Below, piece after piece: positions 7,602 to 15,400 of a stretch of 33,999 bases of DNA. Source of the stretch: a virus. Numbering within the stretch: the stretch's first letter is position 1; each line of letters starts with the position of its first letter. Both the position numbers and the translations under genes were made by a program. A model generated the notes under the pieces. It saw nothing but the letters and a program-made list of their open reading frames with translations, searched no databases and was not told the DNA's origin. The stretch is from positions 1 to 33,999 of the IMG/VR virus record IMGVR_UViG_3300043466_002107; one strand, 5' to 3'.

Positions 7602-8042
7602 ATGGAAAAAGTCGAAGTCGTGGCCACAAGCCACTTTTCAGACAGTCGAATCGGCAGCGTTTCACGCAAGCAACGGCTGTTTATCCCGGTTCAAGTGGCC
7701 GAAGACTTGCACAGCATTGGCCTGGTGCAGTACCCAAACAACCAGGCAACAGCCACAAAAAACCCACAGATCGGACTGCTGGCCGATGGTGGGGGCGTGT
7801 TGCCTGCATCATTGCCAGCGGGCCAAGCCTTACAGCCGAAGACTGTGATGCAGTTTCCAGCACAGGATGGGCAACCATCGCCATCAACGACACATACCGA
7901 CGAGCAGGCTTTGCCGACGTCCTCTATGCCTGCGATTTCCAGTGGTGGCGAGTCCATGCCGAAAAAGCGCGGTCGACCTTCAAAGGCGAGTGCTGGACTC
8001 AAGACGAACAAGCCGCCAGAAAATATGGGATCCATCGAATAG
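7602..8042 (+). CDS. Small head-region protein (zero-frame product)
   Basis: A 146-residue protein directly after the capsid terminator, with a GAAGG-type ribosome binding site. The first ~50 residues (starting MEKVEVVATSHF, with RKQRLFIPVQVAEDL and SIGLVQYP) resemble the short beta-barrel-like proteins found between capsid and connector genes in related phages. The rest is low in complexity, rich in Pro, Ser and Gln, and includes an AT-hook-like PKKRGRPSK near the C terminus. From 7764 onward it overlaps, in another frame, a well-conserved-looking domain (see 7763-8389). It may therefore be one of two products of a -1 frameshift, or its second half may be incidental. No function is assigned. 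Confidence 0.65.
   Translation: MEKVEVVATSHFSDSRIGSVSRKQRLFIPVQVAEDLHSIGLVQYPNNQATATKNPQIGLLADGGGVLPASLPAGQALQPKTVMQFPAQDGQPSPSTTHTDEQALPTSSMPAISSGGESMPKKRGRPSKASAGLKTNKPPENMGSIE
7757..7763 (+). promoter_or_regulatory. Candidate -1 ribosomal frameshift site (A AAA AAC)
   Basis: In the frame of the gene starting at 7602 the codons are ACA AAA AAC CCA, giving the canonical slippery heptamer A AAA AAC. Six bases later ATCGG (7770-7774) can pair with CCGAT (7783-7787) around an 8-base loop, which is the usual spacing for a stimulator, although the stem is short. A -1 slip leads exactly into the frame that is open to 8389 and has no start codon of its own. A one-base sequence error is the main alternative. 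Confidence 0.55.
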
Positions 8043-8389
8043 GCTCAGAAAACCTGCCTGGACTTGGCCGATATGACATCATCCACCAGGGCGGCAATTC
8101 AGGGTATCAGGCGATCAATTTGGCTTACCTGTGGGGCGCACAGACGATCATTTTGATGGGCCTTGATTGCAGCAAAGCCCCTGATGGCAAAGATCACTGG
8201 TTTGGGCAACATGGGCCGGAACTCACACAGCGCCAGCCTTATGATCTGTGGCAGGCAAAATTCCCAAGGCTTGCACAAGATCTCAAAGATGATGGCGTGC
8301 GCGTCATCAATTGCAGCAGACAAACGGCGCTCACTTGTTTTGAGCGCATGACACTGGAAGAGGCTATAAAACTATGCTCACACTCCTGA
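7763..8389 (+). CDS. Start-less SGPSL/GGNSGYQA domain protein, probably made by -1 frameshift
   Basis: This frame is open from the capsid stop to 8389 but has no ATG, GTG or TTG before the TTG at 8120, which lies deep in the domain. The encoded sequence is clearly protein-like: ACIIASGPSLTAEDCD, IAINDTYRRAGFADVLYACD, WTQDEQAARKYGI, HQGGNSGYQAINLAYLWGA, LMGLDCS, HWFGQHG and RVINCS. It matches my memory of a family in Burkholderia-type phages called norphogenetic or glycosyltransferase-associated, normally beside a GT-A glycosyltransferase, as here. With a slip at 7757-7763 the product is join(7602..7763,7763..8389), 262 residues. Alternatively, loss of one G from the run near 7789-7794 would give a gene from ATG 7786. 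Its stop overlaps the next start. Confidence 0.7.
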   Translation, partial: PTDRTAGRWWGRVACIIASGPSLTAEDCDAVSSTGWATIAINDTYRRAGFADVLYACDFQWWRVHAEKARSTFKGECWTQDEQAARKYGIHRIGSENLPGLGRYDIIHQGGNSGYQAINLAYLWGAQTIILMGLDCSKAPDGKDHWFGQHGPELTQRQPYDLWQAKFPRLAQDLKDDGVRVINCSRQTALTCFERMTLEEAIKLCSHS

Positions 8390-9099
8390 CCACCACAGGC
8401 AGCAGGCCACAGGCTTGGAAAATCTGCCAAAAACTCATGGCCCGACAGACCTATACAGGACAAGTGCGCTGGATCGTGGTTGATGATGGCGAAAAAGAGC
8501 AAGAAATCGACTTCAACCCCATGCGTGGCGTTTGGCATATGGAGATATACAGGCCAGAGCCTCTATGGCAGCCTGGACAAAACACACAGGCGCGAAACCT
8601 GCTGACAGGTTTGGCCGTGGTCAAGAATGAAGAAAATCTGGTCATCATCGAGGACGACGATTTTTATGCAGACGATTGGTTGGAAACTGTCGAAAAGCAG
8701 TTGCAAAAGGCAGAATTGGTTGGTGAATCAAATGCCAGGTATTACAATATAAAAAAGCGAATGGGCCGCGAGATGGTCAATCGCACGCATTCGAGCTTAT
8801 GTTCAACGGCCATGCGGGGGCAGGCCATTGAGACTTTTCGCAGCGTATGCCGACCAGGGATTGAATTTATCGACCACATTTTGTGGCAAGCCCACTCAAA
8901 CAGGCAGATTTTTGACGGTCACCGGGTGGTGGGAATCAAGGGTTTGCCAGGTCGACAAGGTATCGGCATGGGCCATCATGAAAAATTTACCGGCACACGC
9001 GATAATGATGGAAAATTGCTGCTTGAGTGGGTTGGCCCCGATGCGGTCGGCTTTTACATTGAGGATCAGGTCAAATGGCGCAAACAGTCAGAAAAGTGA
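8374..9099 (+). CDS. GT-A fold glycosyltransferase family 2-like
   Basis: A 241-residue protein with the GT-A pattern: an N-terminal LTLLTTTGSRPQAW strand-turn, VVDDG at about 36-39, QARNLLTG, and IIEDDDFYADDW, where EDDD at about 93-96 provides the DXD-type metal and nucleotide-sugar site. GIEFIDHILW and a C-terminal GMGHHEKFTG may form the acceptor side. It would transfer a sugar from a nucleotide donor; the acceptor is unknown, but its place among head genes points to a virion protein or a host surface sugar. It overlaps the preceding gene by 16 bases and the following connector gene by 25. Confidence 0.82.
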   Translation: MLTLLTTTGSRPQAWKICQKLMARQTYTGQVRWIVVDDGEKEQEIDFNPMRGVWHMEIYRPEPLWQPGQNTQARNLLTGLAVVKNEENLVIIEDDDFYADDWLETVEKQLQKAELVGESNARYYNIKKRMGREMVNRTHSSLCSTAMRGQAIETFRSVCRPGIEFIDHILWQAHSNRQIFDGHRVVGIKGLPGRQGIGMGHHEKFTGTRDNDGKLLLEWVGPDAVGFYIEDQVKWRKQSEK

Positions 9100-9695
9100 A
9101 GGCAATTGGCTCTGTCGCTACAGAGCCGATCAGCCTTGAAACGGCAAGGCTGCATTTGCGCCTGGACACCGAAGGCTCGCCACCATCAAATCCCGATGAT
9201 GCATTGGTTACGGCTTTGATTACTGTCGCACGCGAGGCTGTCGAAAACTTCACCGAATTGACTGTGGCAGTGAACGATTTTCAAATGAAATTGGACTATT
9301 TCCCCACAGCCGAGATCAACCTGGGCACATGGCCAGTGAACAGCATCGCCAGCGTGACTTATGTGGACGCAAACGGTGCAACGCAGACCATTTCCTCGGC
9401 TGACTATGCGCTCGACACATTCAGCAAGCCTGCACAAATCAACCTGGCCTATGGCAAGACATGGCCAATGGTGCGCAACCAGTCCAATGCGGTCACAGTG
9501 ACCTTTGAGGCGGGCTACACAGGCGACACCAGCCCAGTGGCCAATGAGATGCCAAAGGCGCTCAAACAGGCCATGCTGCTGACGATCACCGACCTATACG
9601 AAAACCGAGGTGCGCTCGGCAGCAAACAGAATTACGAAATCCCCGTGATGGCGCAATATCTGATGGCCCCCTATCGCATCAATATGGGGCCATGA
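9075..9695 (+). CDS. Head-tail connector, gp6-like adaptor
   Basis: A 206-residue head-tail connector of the HK97 gp6/YqbG-like family that binds under the portal. The helical N terminus has ISLETARLHLRLDTEGS followed by DDALVTALITVAREAVENFT, which is the typical signature. A beta-rich middle with a YVDANG turn and a C-terminal helix, ALKQAMLLTITDLYENRG, are also typical. ATG 9075 lies inside the end of the glycosyltransferase gene in another frame, indicating tight packing. Confidence 0.9.
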   Translation: MAQTVRKVKAIGSVATEPISLETARLHLRLDTEGSPPSNPDDALVTALITVAREAVENFTELTVAVNDFQMKLDYFPTAEINLGTWPVNSIASVTYVDANGATQTISSADYALDTFSKPAQINLAYGKTWPMVRNQSNAVTVTFEAGYTGDTSPVANEMPKALKQAMLLTITDLYENRGALGSKQNYEIPVMAQYLMAPYRINMGP

Positions 9696-9696
9696 C

Positions 9697-10050
9697 ATGG
9701 ACAAGATCGGGCGACTTGACAAGCGAGTGACGATCCAGCGTCGATCAGCGACAAAGGACAGTTATGGCCAAGAATTGGATTCTTGGACAACCATTGCGCA
9801 GGTCTGGGCGCAGGTCAAGCCATTGGGCGGCAAAGAGCGTATGCGCAATGCGGCCATGGTGGTTGAGTCGATCCTGACGCACACAGTCACGGTCCGATAC
9901 AGCGCAACGCTGATGCCACCACTTGAGGCCGATGCTTGGCGCATCTTGTATGGCAGCCGCATTTTCAACATCACCAGCAGCCGCGATGTCGAGGAAGATC
10001 GCCGCTTCATTGAATTTGACTGCACTGAGGGCAGCGTCAATGGCCAATGA
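9697..10050 (+). CDS. Head closure / head-tail adaptor protein
   Basis: A 117-residue protein of the phage head-tail joining family (SPP1 gp16 / HK97 gp7-type). The pattern is plain: KIGRLDKRVTIQRRS, then DSYGQELDSWTTIAQVWAQVKPLGGKER, a beta-rich VTVRYSATLMP, RILYGSRIFNITS and a final acidic strand. It closes the head after packaging and gives the docking surface for the tail. It starts one base after the connector stop and overlaps the next gene by 11 bases. Confidence 0.9.
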   Translation: MDKIGRLDKRVTIQRRSATKDSYGQELDSWTTIAQVWAQVKPLGGKERMRNAAMVVESILTHTVTVRYSATLMPPLEADAWRILYGSRIFNITSSRDVEEDRRFIEFDCTEGSVNGQ

Positions 10051-10567
10051 GTTTTTTCAGGTTCAAGGCTTGAAAGAATTGCATCAAATGCTGCAAGAAT
10101 TGCCCGTGCGCATTGAAAAAAACATCATGCGCGGCGCGATTCGTGCTGGTGCGAATGTTTATCGTGATGCCGCAAGGCAGGCCGCGCCAGTCGATGACGG
10201 CACTTTGAAGCGCAGCATTAAGACAGGATCCACCAACGTCAAAAAAGGCAAAGTGGTGGTGAATGTTGGCACTGATCTTTACTATGCGAGGATGGTGGAA
10301 TTCGGCACTGCCAGTTACTACACAGGCACAGGCCGATCTGTTGGCAAGCCTTACAAGATCCCCAAAACATCGAAAACAGGCAAGATCAGCAAGCGCACAA
10401 AAAAGGCAATCAAGTTCAATGGCGTGATCGTCAACAATGTGACGCATCCAGGCATCAAGCCACAGCCATTCATGCGCAGGGCTTTTGATGGTGCAAGCGA
10501 CCAGGCTGTGGCGACTTTCGCGCAGTATGTGTCAACCAGACTCGCCAAAGAGATCGGCAAAATATGA
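10040..10567 (+). CDS. HK97 gp10-family tail protein
   Basis: A 175-residue protein of the HK97 gp10 / neck family. QGLKELHQMLQELPVRIEKNIMRGAIRAGANVYRD is the usual N-terminal helical part, described here by its ends LKELHQMLQ and AGANVYRDAA, followed by APVDDGTLKRSI, a YYARMVEFGTA turn and a C-terminal FMRRAFD. It sits between the closure protein and the tail terminator in the normal order. ATG 10040 is chosen; an in-frame extension to 9923 would run through the closure gene. A basic Lys-rich insert lies at about 110-135. Confidence 0.9.
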   Translation: MANEFFQVQGLKELHQMLQELPVRIEKNIMRGAIRAGANVYRDAARQAAPVDDGTLKRSIKTGSTNVKKGKVVVNVGTDLYYARMVEFGTASYYTGTGRSVGKPYKIPKTSKTGKISKRTKKAIKFNGVIVNNVTHPGIKPQPFMRRAFDGASDQAVATFAQYVSTRLAKEIGKI

Positions 10568-10962
10568 ATCCAGAATTGATCGTGGCATCGATGCTGAATG
10601 TGGCTGGAGTCACCAACCTGGTTGGCAGCCGCAGGGCGATGGGCCAACTCCCTCAAAACTCGGCATTTCCGGCACTTGTTTATACAATTGTCGATGCAAC
10701 TCCCATGCCGCACCTCAATTATTCTGTCGAAAGACAGATGGCAAGGGCTAGAATCCAGATAAACCCGATTGCGAAATCTATTGCCGAGGTCAAATCCATT
10801 CTGGATGCTGTACGTGCGGCAATGGATTTCAAATTACAACAGGTCTATGCTAACAAAACGGTCATCAGCAGCCGAATGGAATTGCTTGGGCCGATTGAAA
10901 AAGACGATGACCTGGGCGTTTGGACGCAATCTGTCGATTACATGCTGATGTGGTATGAATGA
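10564..10962 (+). CDS. Tail completion / terminator protein, DUF3168-like
   Basis: A 132-residue protein in the tail-terminator slot. It begins with VASMLNVAGVTNLVGSR, continues with LPQNSAFPALVYTIVDATPMPHL (given by its ends) and has an alternating strand-helix pattern with a closing WTQSVDYMLMWYE strand, as in DUF3168 and lambda gpU-like folds. It would cap the tail tube and join it to the neck. Its ATG overlaps the previous stop by four bases. Confidence 0.8.
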   Translation: MNPELIVASMLNVAGVTNLVGSRRAMGQLPQNSAFPALVYTIVDATPMPHLNYSVERQMARARIQINPIAKSIAEVKSILDAVRAAMDFKLQQVYANKTVISSRMELLGPIEKDDDLGVWTQSVDYMLMWYE

Positions 10963-10976
10963 CACCAGCAAAACGG

Positions 10977-11019
10977 TTTCGTGCGAAAGCACGGAAAAAA
11001 TGCCAGCATCCCTGCTGGC
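10977..11019 (+). other. Two hairpins upstream of the tail tube gene
   Basis: CGTGC-GAAA-GCACG at 10980-10993 (a GNRA tetraloop, extendable to 10977 by a wobble and two A-T pairs) is followed by GCCAGCA-TCCC-TGCTGGC at 11002-11019 and CATCTTTT. They fill most of the 85-base gap before the tail tube start. They may protect the 5' end of the tail tube mRNA or act as a weak terminator. Confidence 0.7.
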
Positions 11020-11047
11020 CATCTTTTGATCCTGAAAGGAAACTGAA

Positions 11048-11524
11048 ATGACAGTCCGCACCTCAGCAGGGACGACACTTAAAGTCACATCCTCTGCACC
11101 CGCTACCTTTGATTCGTCGGGTTATAACACCCTTTTCACGGCATCCCCAGTGCCTGCCACCGTTGGTGAGATCACCGACCTGGGCGAGTTTGGCCGCGAG
11201 TTCGCTCTGGTCACGCACAACCCCGTCGGCACACGTGGCACACAGAAGTTCAAGGGTTCCTTCAACGAAGGCACAATGTCCCTGTCTCTGGGCTTGGACA
11301 CCGATGATGCTGGTCAGATCATCATGAAGGCCGCCAGCCTGAGTGACAACAATTACAGCTTCATGGTCACAACCCAAAGCGGCGACCGTTACTTTTTCCA
11401 AGCAAAAGTGATGTCGTTCAAAGTGGGTGTCGGCTCTGTAGATTCGATCACCACAGCCACCAGCACTCTGGAATTGACAACCAATGCCGCAGGTGTTGGT
11501 ATCGTTGAATCCTTGGCAGCTTAA
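11048..11524 (+). CDS. Major tail tube protein
   Basis: A 158-residue tail tube protein of the lambda gpV-N/HK97 type. It has a Ser/Thr-rich N terminus, the sequence GEITDLGEFGREFALVTH, then GTQKFKGSFNEGTMSLSLGLD, a long loop, and SFKVGVGSVDSI with a beta strand ending, all usual for the tube fold. GAAAGGAAACTGAAATG gives a strong ribosome binding site, in keeping with high expression. It lies between the tail terminator and the frameshifted chaperone, the standard position. Confidence 0.9.
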   Translation: MTVRTSAGTTLKVTSSAPATFDSSGYNTLFTASPVPATVGEITDLGEFGREFALVTHNPVGTRGTQKFKGSFNEGTMSLSLGLDTDDAGQIIMKAASLSDNNYSFMVTTQSGDRYFFQAKVMSFKVGVGSVDSITTATSTLELTTNAAGVGIVESLAA

Positions 11525-11568
11525 TCGCCAGTAATGGCAAAACGCGCACCGACTGGGGACAGTTCTCG

Positions 11569-11623
11569 CCTTTCGCGGGGTGAGGCTGTTCCCAGCACGG
11601 GCAATTTTTCAACCCGCGAAAGG
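11569..11623 (+). promoter_or_regulatory. Inverted repeat masking the tail chaperone ribosome binding site
   Basis: CCTTTCGCGGG at 11569-11579 is the exact reverse complement of 11613-11623. The 3' arm contains the AAAGG ribosome binding site (11619-11623) for the ATG at 11630. A smaller hairpin, GCTG-TTCC-CAGC at 11585-11596, sits inside the loop. Folding would hide the ribosome binding site, so chaperone synthesis may be limited or switched by this leader. Confidence 0.75.
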
Positions 11624-11629
11624 TTACCC

Positions 11630-12034
11630 ATGTTTGATATTTCAGCCCTGGCAGTGAAAGAAACTGCCCTTGTTAATTTGGAAGCTGTCGATGGTGAGGC
11701 TTTGCTGGATGCCGAAGGCAAGCAGTTGAGCATCACTGTTTATGGCCCAGGCTCGAAAGCCTTCCAAAAAGCCACAGCAGTGCGAAATCGTGCGATTCTT
11801 GAGTACGTCAAAAAGGGCGGAAAAAAGATGAAGGACAACGAACAGCGCGAATTGGACTCAGATTTTCTGGCCTCTTGCACTGTGTCTTTCAATGGCTTCA
11901 CATACAAAGATTTCACTGGCGTGGAAATGTTCCGCGAGGCATACAGTGACCCGTCGATCGGCTTTATCACCGAACAAGTGAACAAGGCGATCAGTGACTG
12001 GGCAAATTTTACGCCTCAGTCTGCGAAGACCTGA
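11630..12034 (+). CDS. Tail assembly chaperone, short form (G-like)
   Basis: A 134-residue protein that would coat the tape measure during tail assembly, equivalent to lambda gpG. ATG 11630 has AAAGG at 11619-11623; an in-frame extension to 11534 runs through the leader hairpins and is rejected. The sequence starts FDISALAVKETALVNLEAVDGE, given in two parts FDISALAVKETALVN and LEAVDGEALLDAEGK, and has a charged KKGGKKMKDNEQRE helix. Near its end the slippery heptamer A AAT TTT (12004-12010) allows a -1 shift into the frame open to 12492. Confidence 0.85.
   Translation: MFDISALAVKETALVNLEAVDGEALLDAEGKQLSITVYGPGSKAFQKATAVRNRAILEYVKKGGKKMKDNEQRELDSDFLASCTVSFNGFTYKDFTGVEMFREAYSDPSIGFITEQVNKAISDWANFTPQSAKT
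12004..12010 (+). promoter_or_regulatory. -1 ribosomal frameshift site of the tail chaperone (A AAT TTT)
   Basis: In the G-like frame the codons are GCA AAT TTT ACG, giving A AAT TTT, which fits the X XXY YYZ rule. The -1 frame opens only six bases before this site (stop TGA at 11995-11997) and then continues with protein-like sequence YASVCEDLILYARQLAWF. GCCTC (12013-12017) can pair with GAGGC (12045-12049) shortly downstream. This matches the conserved G/GT arrangement of siphophages. Confidence 0.85.
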
Positions 12035-12492
12035 TCCTCTATGCGAGGCAGTTGGCATGGTTTAACGCTGTGCCAACTGTGCCCGACAAGGGCAAATCTG
12101 TGGCTTCAGCAGACACAAAGCCTGAGCAGTTGACCAGGGCGCAGAAAATTGAGCGCAATGGTGGATTTCCGCGATTTCCAAATGTCGGTGACGCTGAGTA
12201 TGTGATAACCTATTGGCACGACCTTGGGGTGGTGGAATCTGGCGCGATGGGGCCAATTCCTCTGTCATCAAAGGAGATTTTGAGTTGGCAAGAATGCACT
12301 GGTGTTGACCTTCAGGCATGGGAATTCAGGGTTTTGCGCGAGATGTCGCGCAGGTATCTGATTCAGGCAGAAGAGAGCAAGAAACCAGAATGTTCACCAC
12401 CTTTTGGTGATCCAGTCAACGAGTTTGACAGGGGCATCGTGAGTAAGAAGGTGACCAACGCATTCCAGGCATTCATACAGGCTAAGAGGTAA
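12010..12492 (+). CDS. Tail assembly chaperone, frameshifted extension (T-like)
   Basis: This is the -1 frame part of the long chaperone. The full product is join(11630..12010,12010..12492), 287 residues, equivalent to lambda gpGT, which links the tape measure to tube subunits. The extension begins YASVCEDLILYARQ and contains YVITYWHDLGVVESGAMGP, LSSKEILSWQECTGVDLQAWE and LREMSRRYL. There is no convincing independent start: a TTG at 12052 is inside the protein-like sequence and has no clear ribosome binding site. The stop is three bases before the tape measure ATG. Confidence 0.83.
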   Translation, partial: YASVCEDLILYARQLAWFNAVPTVPDKGKSVASADTKPEQLTRAQKIERNGGFPRFPNVGDAEYVITYWHDLGVVESGAMGPIPLSSKEILSWQECTGVDLQAWEFRVLREMSRRYLIQAEESKKPECSPPFGDPVNEFDRGIVSKKVTNAFQAFIQAKR

Positions 12493-12495
12493 ACC

Positions 12496-15400
12496 ATGGC
12501 GACACCAGTTGGACAGCTTACGATTGAAATGGCAGCCAACATTGTCCGACTGCAAAAGGACATGGAAAGCGCACGCAAAACGGTTGATGGGGCTATGGCC
12601 AGCATCACCAAGAGCGTTGAATCTGCCATGCGCACAGTCGGAGCATTGTTCGCTGGTGTCTCCATTGGTGCATTTGCTGGAAAACTTGTATCTGTCGAGC
12701 GAGAGTTCGGAACACTTAATGCCAGCCTTGTAACAGTCACTGGATCAGCGCGAGAGGCCGACAAAGCCTTTGCTTTGCTGACCAACTTTGCGGCCACCAC
12801 CCCATTTTCATTGCAAGAGGTCACAGCGGCATTCATCAAGATGAAGGCGATGGGCTTGGATGCCTCTGAAGGTGCTTTGCGCAGCTATGGCAACACGGCC
12901 AGCGCCATGGGCAAGTCGCTCAATCAAATGATCGAGGCTGTGGCCGATGCAGCCACAGGCGAGTTTGAGCGCCTGAAGGAATTTGGTATTCGCGCAAAAT
13001 CCGAGGGTGATCGGGTCACATTGACATTCCGAGGTGTCAGCACCAACATTGGAAAGAATGCAGCCGAGATTGAAGGCTATCTCCGGCGCATTGGCGATGT
13101 GGATTTTGCTGGTGCGATGGATGCCAGAGCAGCCACACTCGATGGCGCGATCAGCAACTTGGGCGATTCTTGGGATTCATTGTTTCGCACCATCAATGAC
13201 GAAATGACAGGGCCACTGCTGTTGACAGCAGTGCAGGGCGCACAAACAGCAGTGGCTGGTTTGTCTGATGTTGTCAAAAACTTTGCACAGTTCATCGATG
13301 ACAACAAAGTCACATTGATGGCGCTTGGTGCGATCTTTGCAGCGCCTTTGCTGGTGTCTGGAATCGGCGCGACAGTGGCCGCATTTGGCGCATTGAAACT
13401 GGCGGTGATGGGTGTCACAGCAGCCTTTGCGGCCAACCCCATTGCTTTGGCTATTTTGGCGATCACAGCGGCTGCTGTGCCAGCGATTGATGGCATCCAG
13501 CGTTACATGAACGCCAACAAGGCACTGGAAAAAGAACAGGCAGGCTTGAATCAAAGCCAAGCCGAGACTGAGCGACTTTTGCGCCAGGCCGAGCCTGTCA
13601 AGGCCAAGGCTGTGGTCAGCACCAAAGAACTGACTGATGCGCAAAAGAAGGCTGCTGAAGAGCAGAAAAAACAGACTGCGAACTACGAAAAACTGCTGAA
13701 CGACATTGAGGACAAAACTGGCGCAATGTTGCTGGAACAGCAGCAGACAGAAAAACTCTCTGACAGCCAAAAACTTGCATTGAAGATCATGCAAGATATT
13801 CAGTCGGGCACGCTGAAACTCAATCAATCGCAAAAGATCAAGATCACGCAAAGCCTTGAAGAGTTGCTCAACACCGAGCGCCTGAATGCTGAAATGAAGG
13901 ACTTGGCAAAGACACAGCAGGCGGCCATCGCTTTGTCGAACAAGTTGAACGATGAGCAAAACAAAACCACAGAATCAATGCGTGCAACTGTGGTTTCTTT
14001 GATGGAGCAAAACGACGAATTGCGTTTGGGCAAAGATGCTGTGATTGCGCGTCAAGTTGCTGTCATGCGCTCAACTGCCACCGACTTGGAGTTTGCGGCT
14101 GCTACCTATGAGGGCAATGAGGCTTTGGCCGAGCAAGCCCGTTTGTTGCGCCAGCAAGCCGATCTGACAGAGAACAATTCCATGCTGTCTGCGGCCAAGG
14201 AAGCAAACAAAGAGTTGGAAAAAACAACTGGAACAGTTGGAGAAATTGAAAAAAGCCTGACCGATGCGCTGATGCGCGGCTTTGAATCTGGCAAGGGTTT
14301 TGGCCAAAACCTGAAAGACACCCTGATAAATATGTTCAAGACACTGGTCTTGAATCCAATTATTCAACCAGTTGCAAGCGGTGCGGCATCTAGCGTTTTA
14401 AATGTGCTTGGCATGAGCAGCGGTGCAAATGGATTGATGCTTGGTGGTGCAAGTTTGGCCGCACAGGGCACAGCATTTGGTCAGGGCTTCTTGAGCAGCG
14501 TTTCTGGGATGATCTCGGGCGGCGCACCAGTCACCTCGATGGGCAGTGCAACGTCTGCGGCATTCAACATGGGCGGTTCAGCGGCCAATACTGCGGCCAT
14601 GGCTATGCCTTATGTCGCGGCTGCTTTGGTGGCTCTAAATGCCTTGGGCGTATTCCGCAGCAATAAAACAGTCGGCGGCGGTGTCACTGGCACTTTGGGC
14701 GGTGACCTTCAAGAATATGACCTGAATCGTCGAGGCGGCACTTTGTTCTCTGGCCCTGATTACAGCATTGCCAATATGCGGGTCAGCGAAACCACCGAGG
14801 CAATGAATGCGGCATTCACAGCACTCAGGAACAAGAGCCTGGCGGCCGCATTTGCCTTGGGCGCAAATAACACACAGTTGGAGACATTCACCTATGCCTT
14901 ATCTGAGCAACTGCACCCAGACCTGAACGAGCTGGGCTTGATGCTCGATGGCCTGACTGACGATCAAAAGCAAGAGAAAATCCGAGGCGTGCTGATGGCC
15001 GCTGAAGAGGCGATGGCAGCCATCATTGTTGGCGCATCGGGCTTGCAATTGGCAGGCGAGACGGCGGTGCAGGCGCTCAATCGCTTGATGGCCATCCAGA
15101 CTGCAAGCGATGCTTTGAATCAGTTTGGCGGTGCATTCAGCACGTTTGCAACAGCATCCATCACAGCAAGACAAAGCATCATCGAATTGGCTGGTGGCCT
15201 CGATGCCCTGATCCAAAAGACACAAGGCTTTGTGGCCAACTTTTACAGCAAAGAGGAACAAGCTGGAATCACAGCCCGTGGCCTGGTTCAGGCACTGGAA
15301 ACTGCTGGATTTACTGCGGCTCAGATTGCGGCACTCGAGACCCGTGCTGATTTCCGCACCCTTTTGGAAAGCCTCGATGTCAATACAGACTTGGGCCAGC

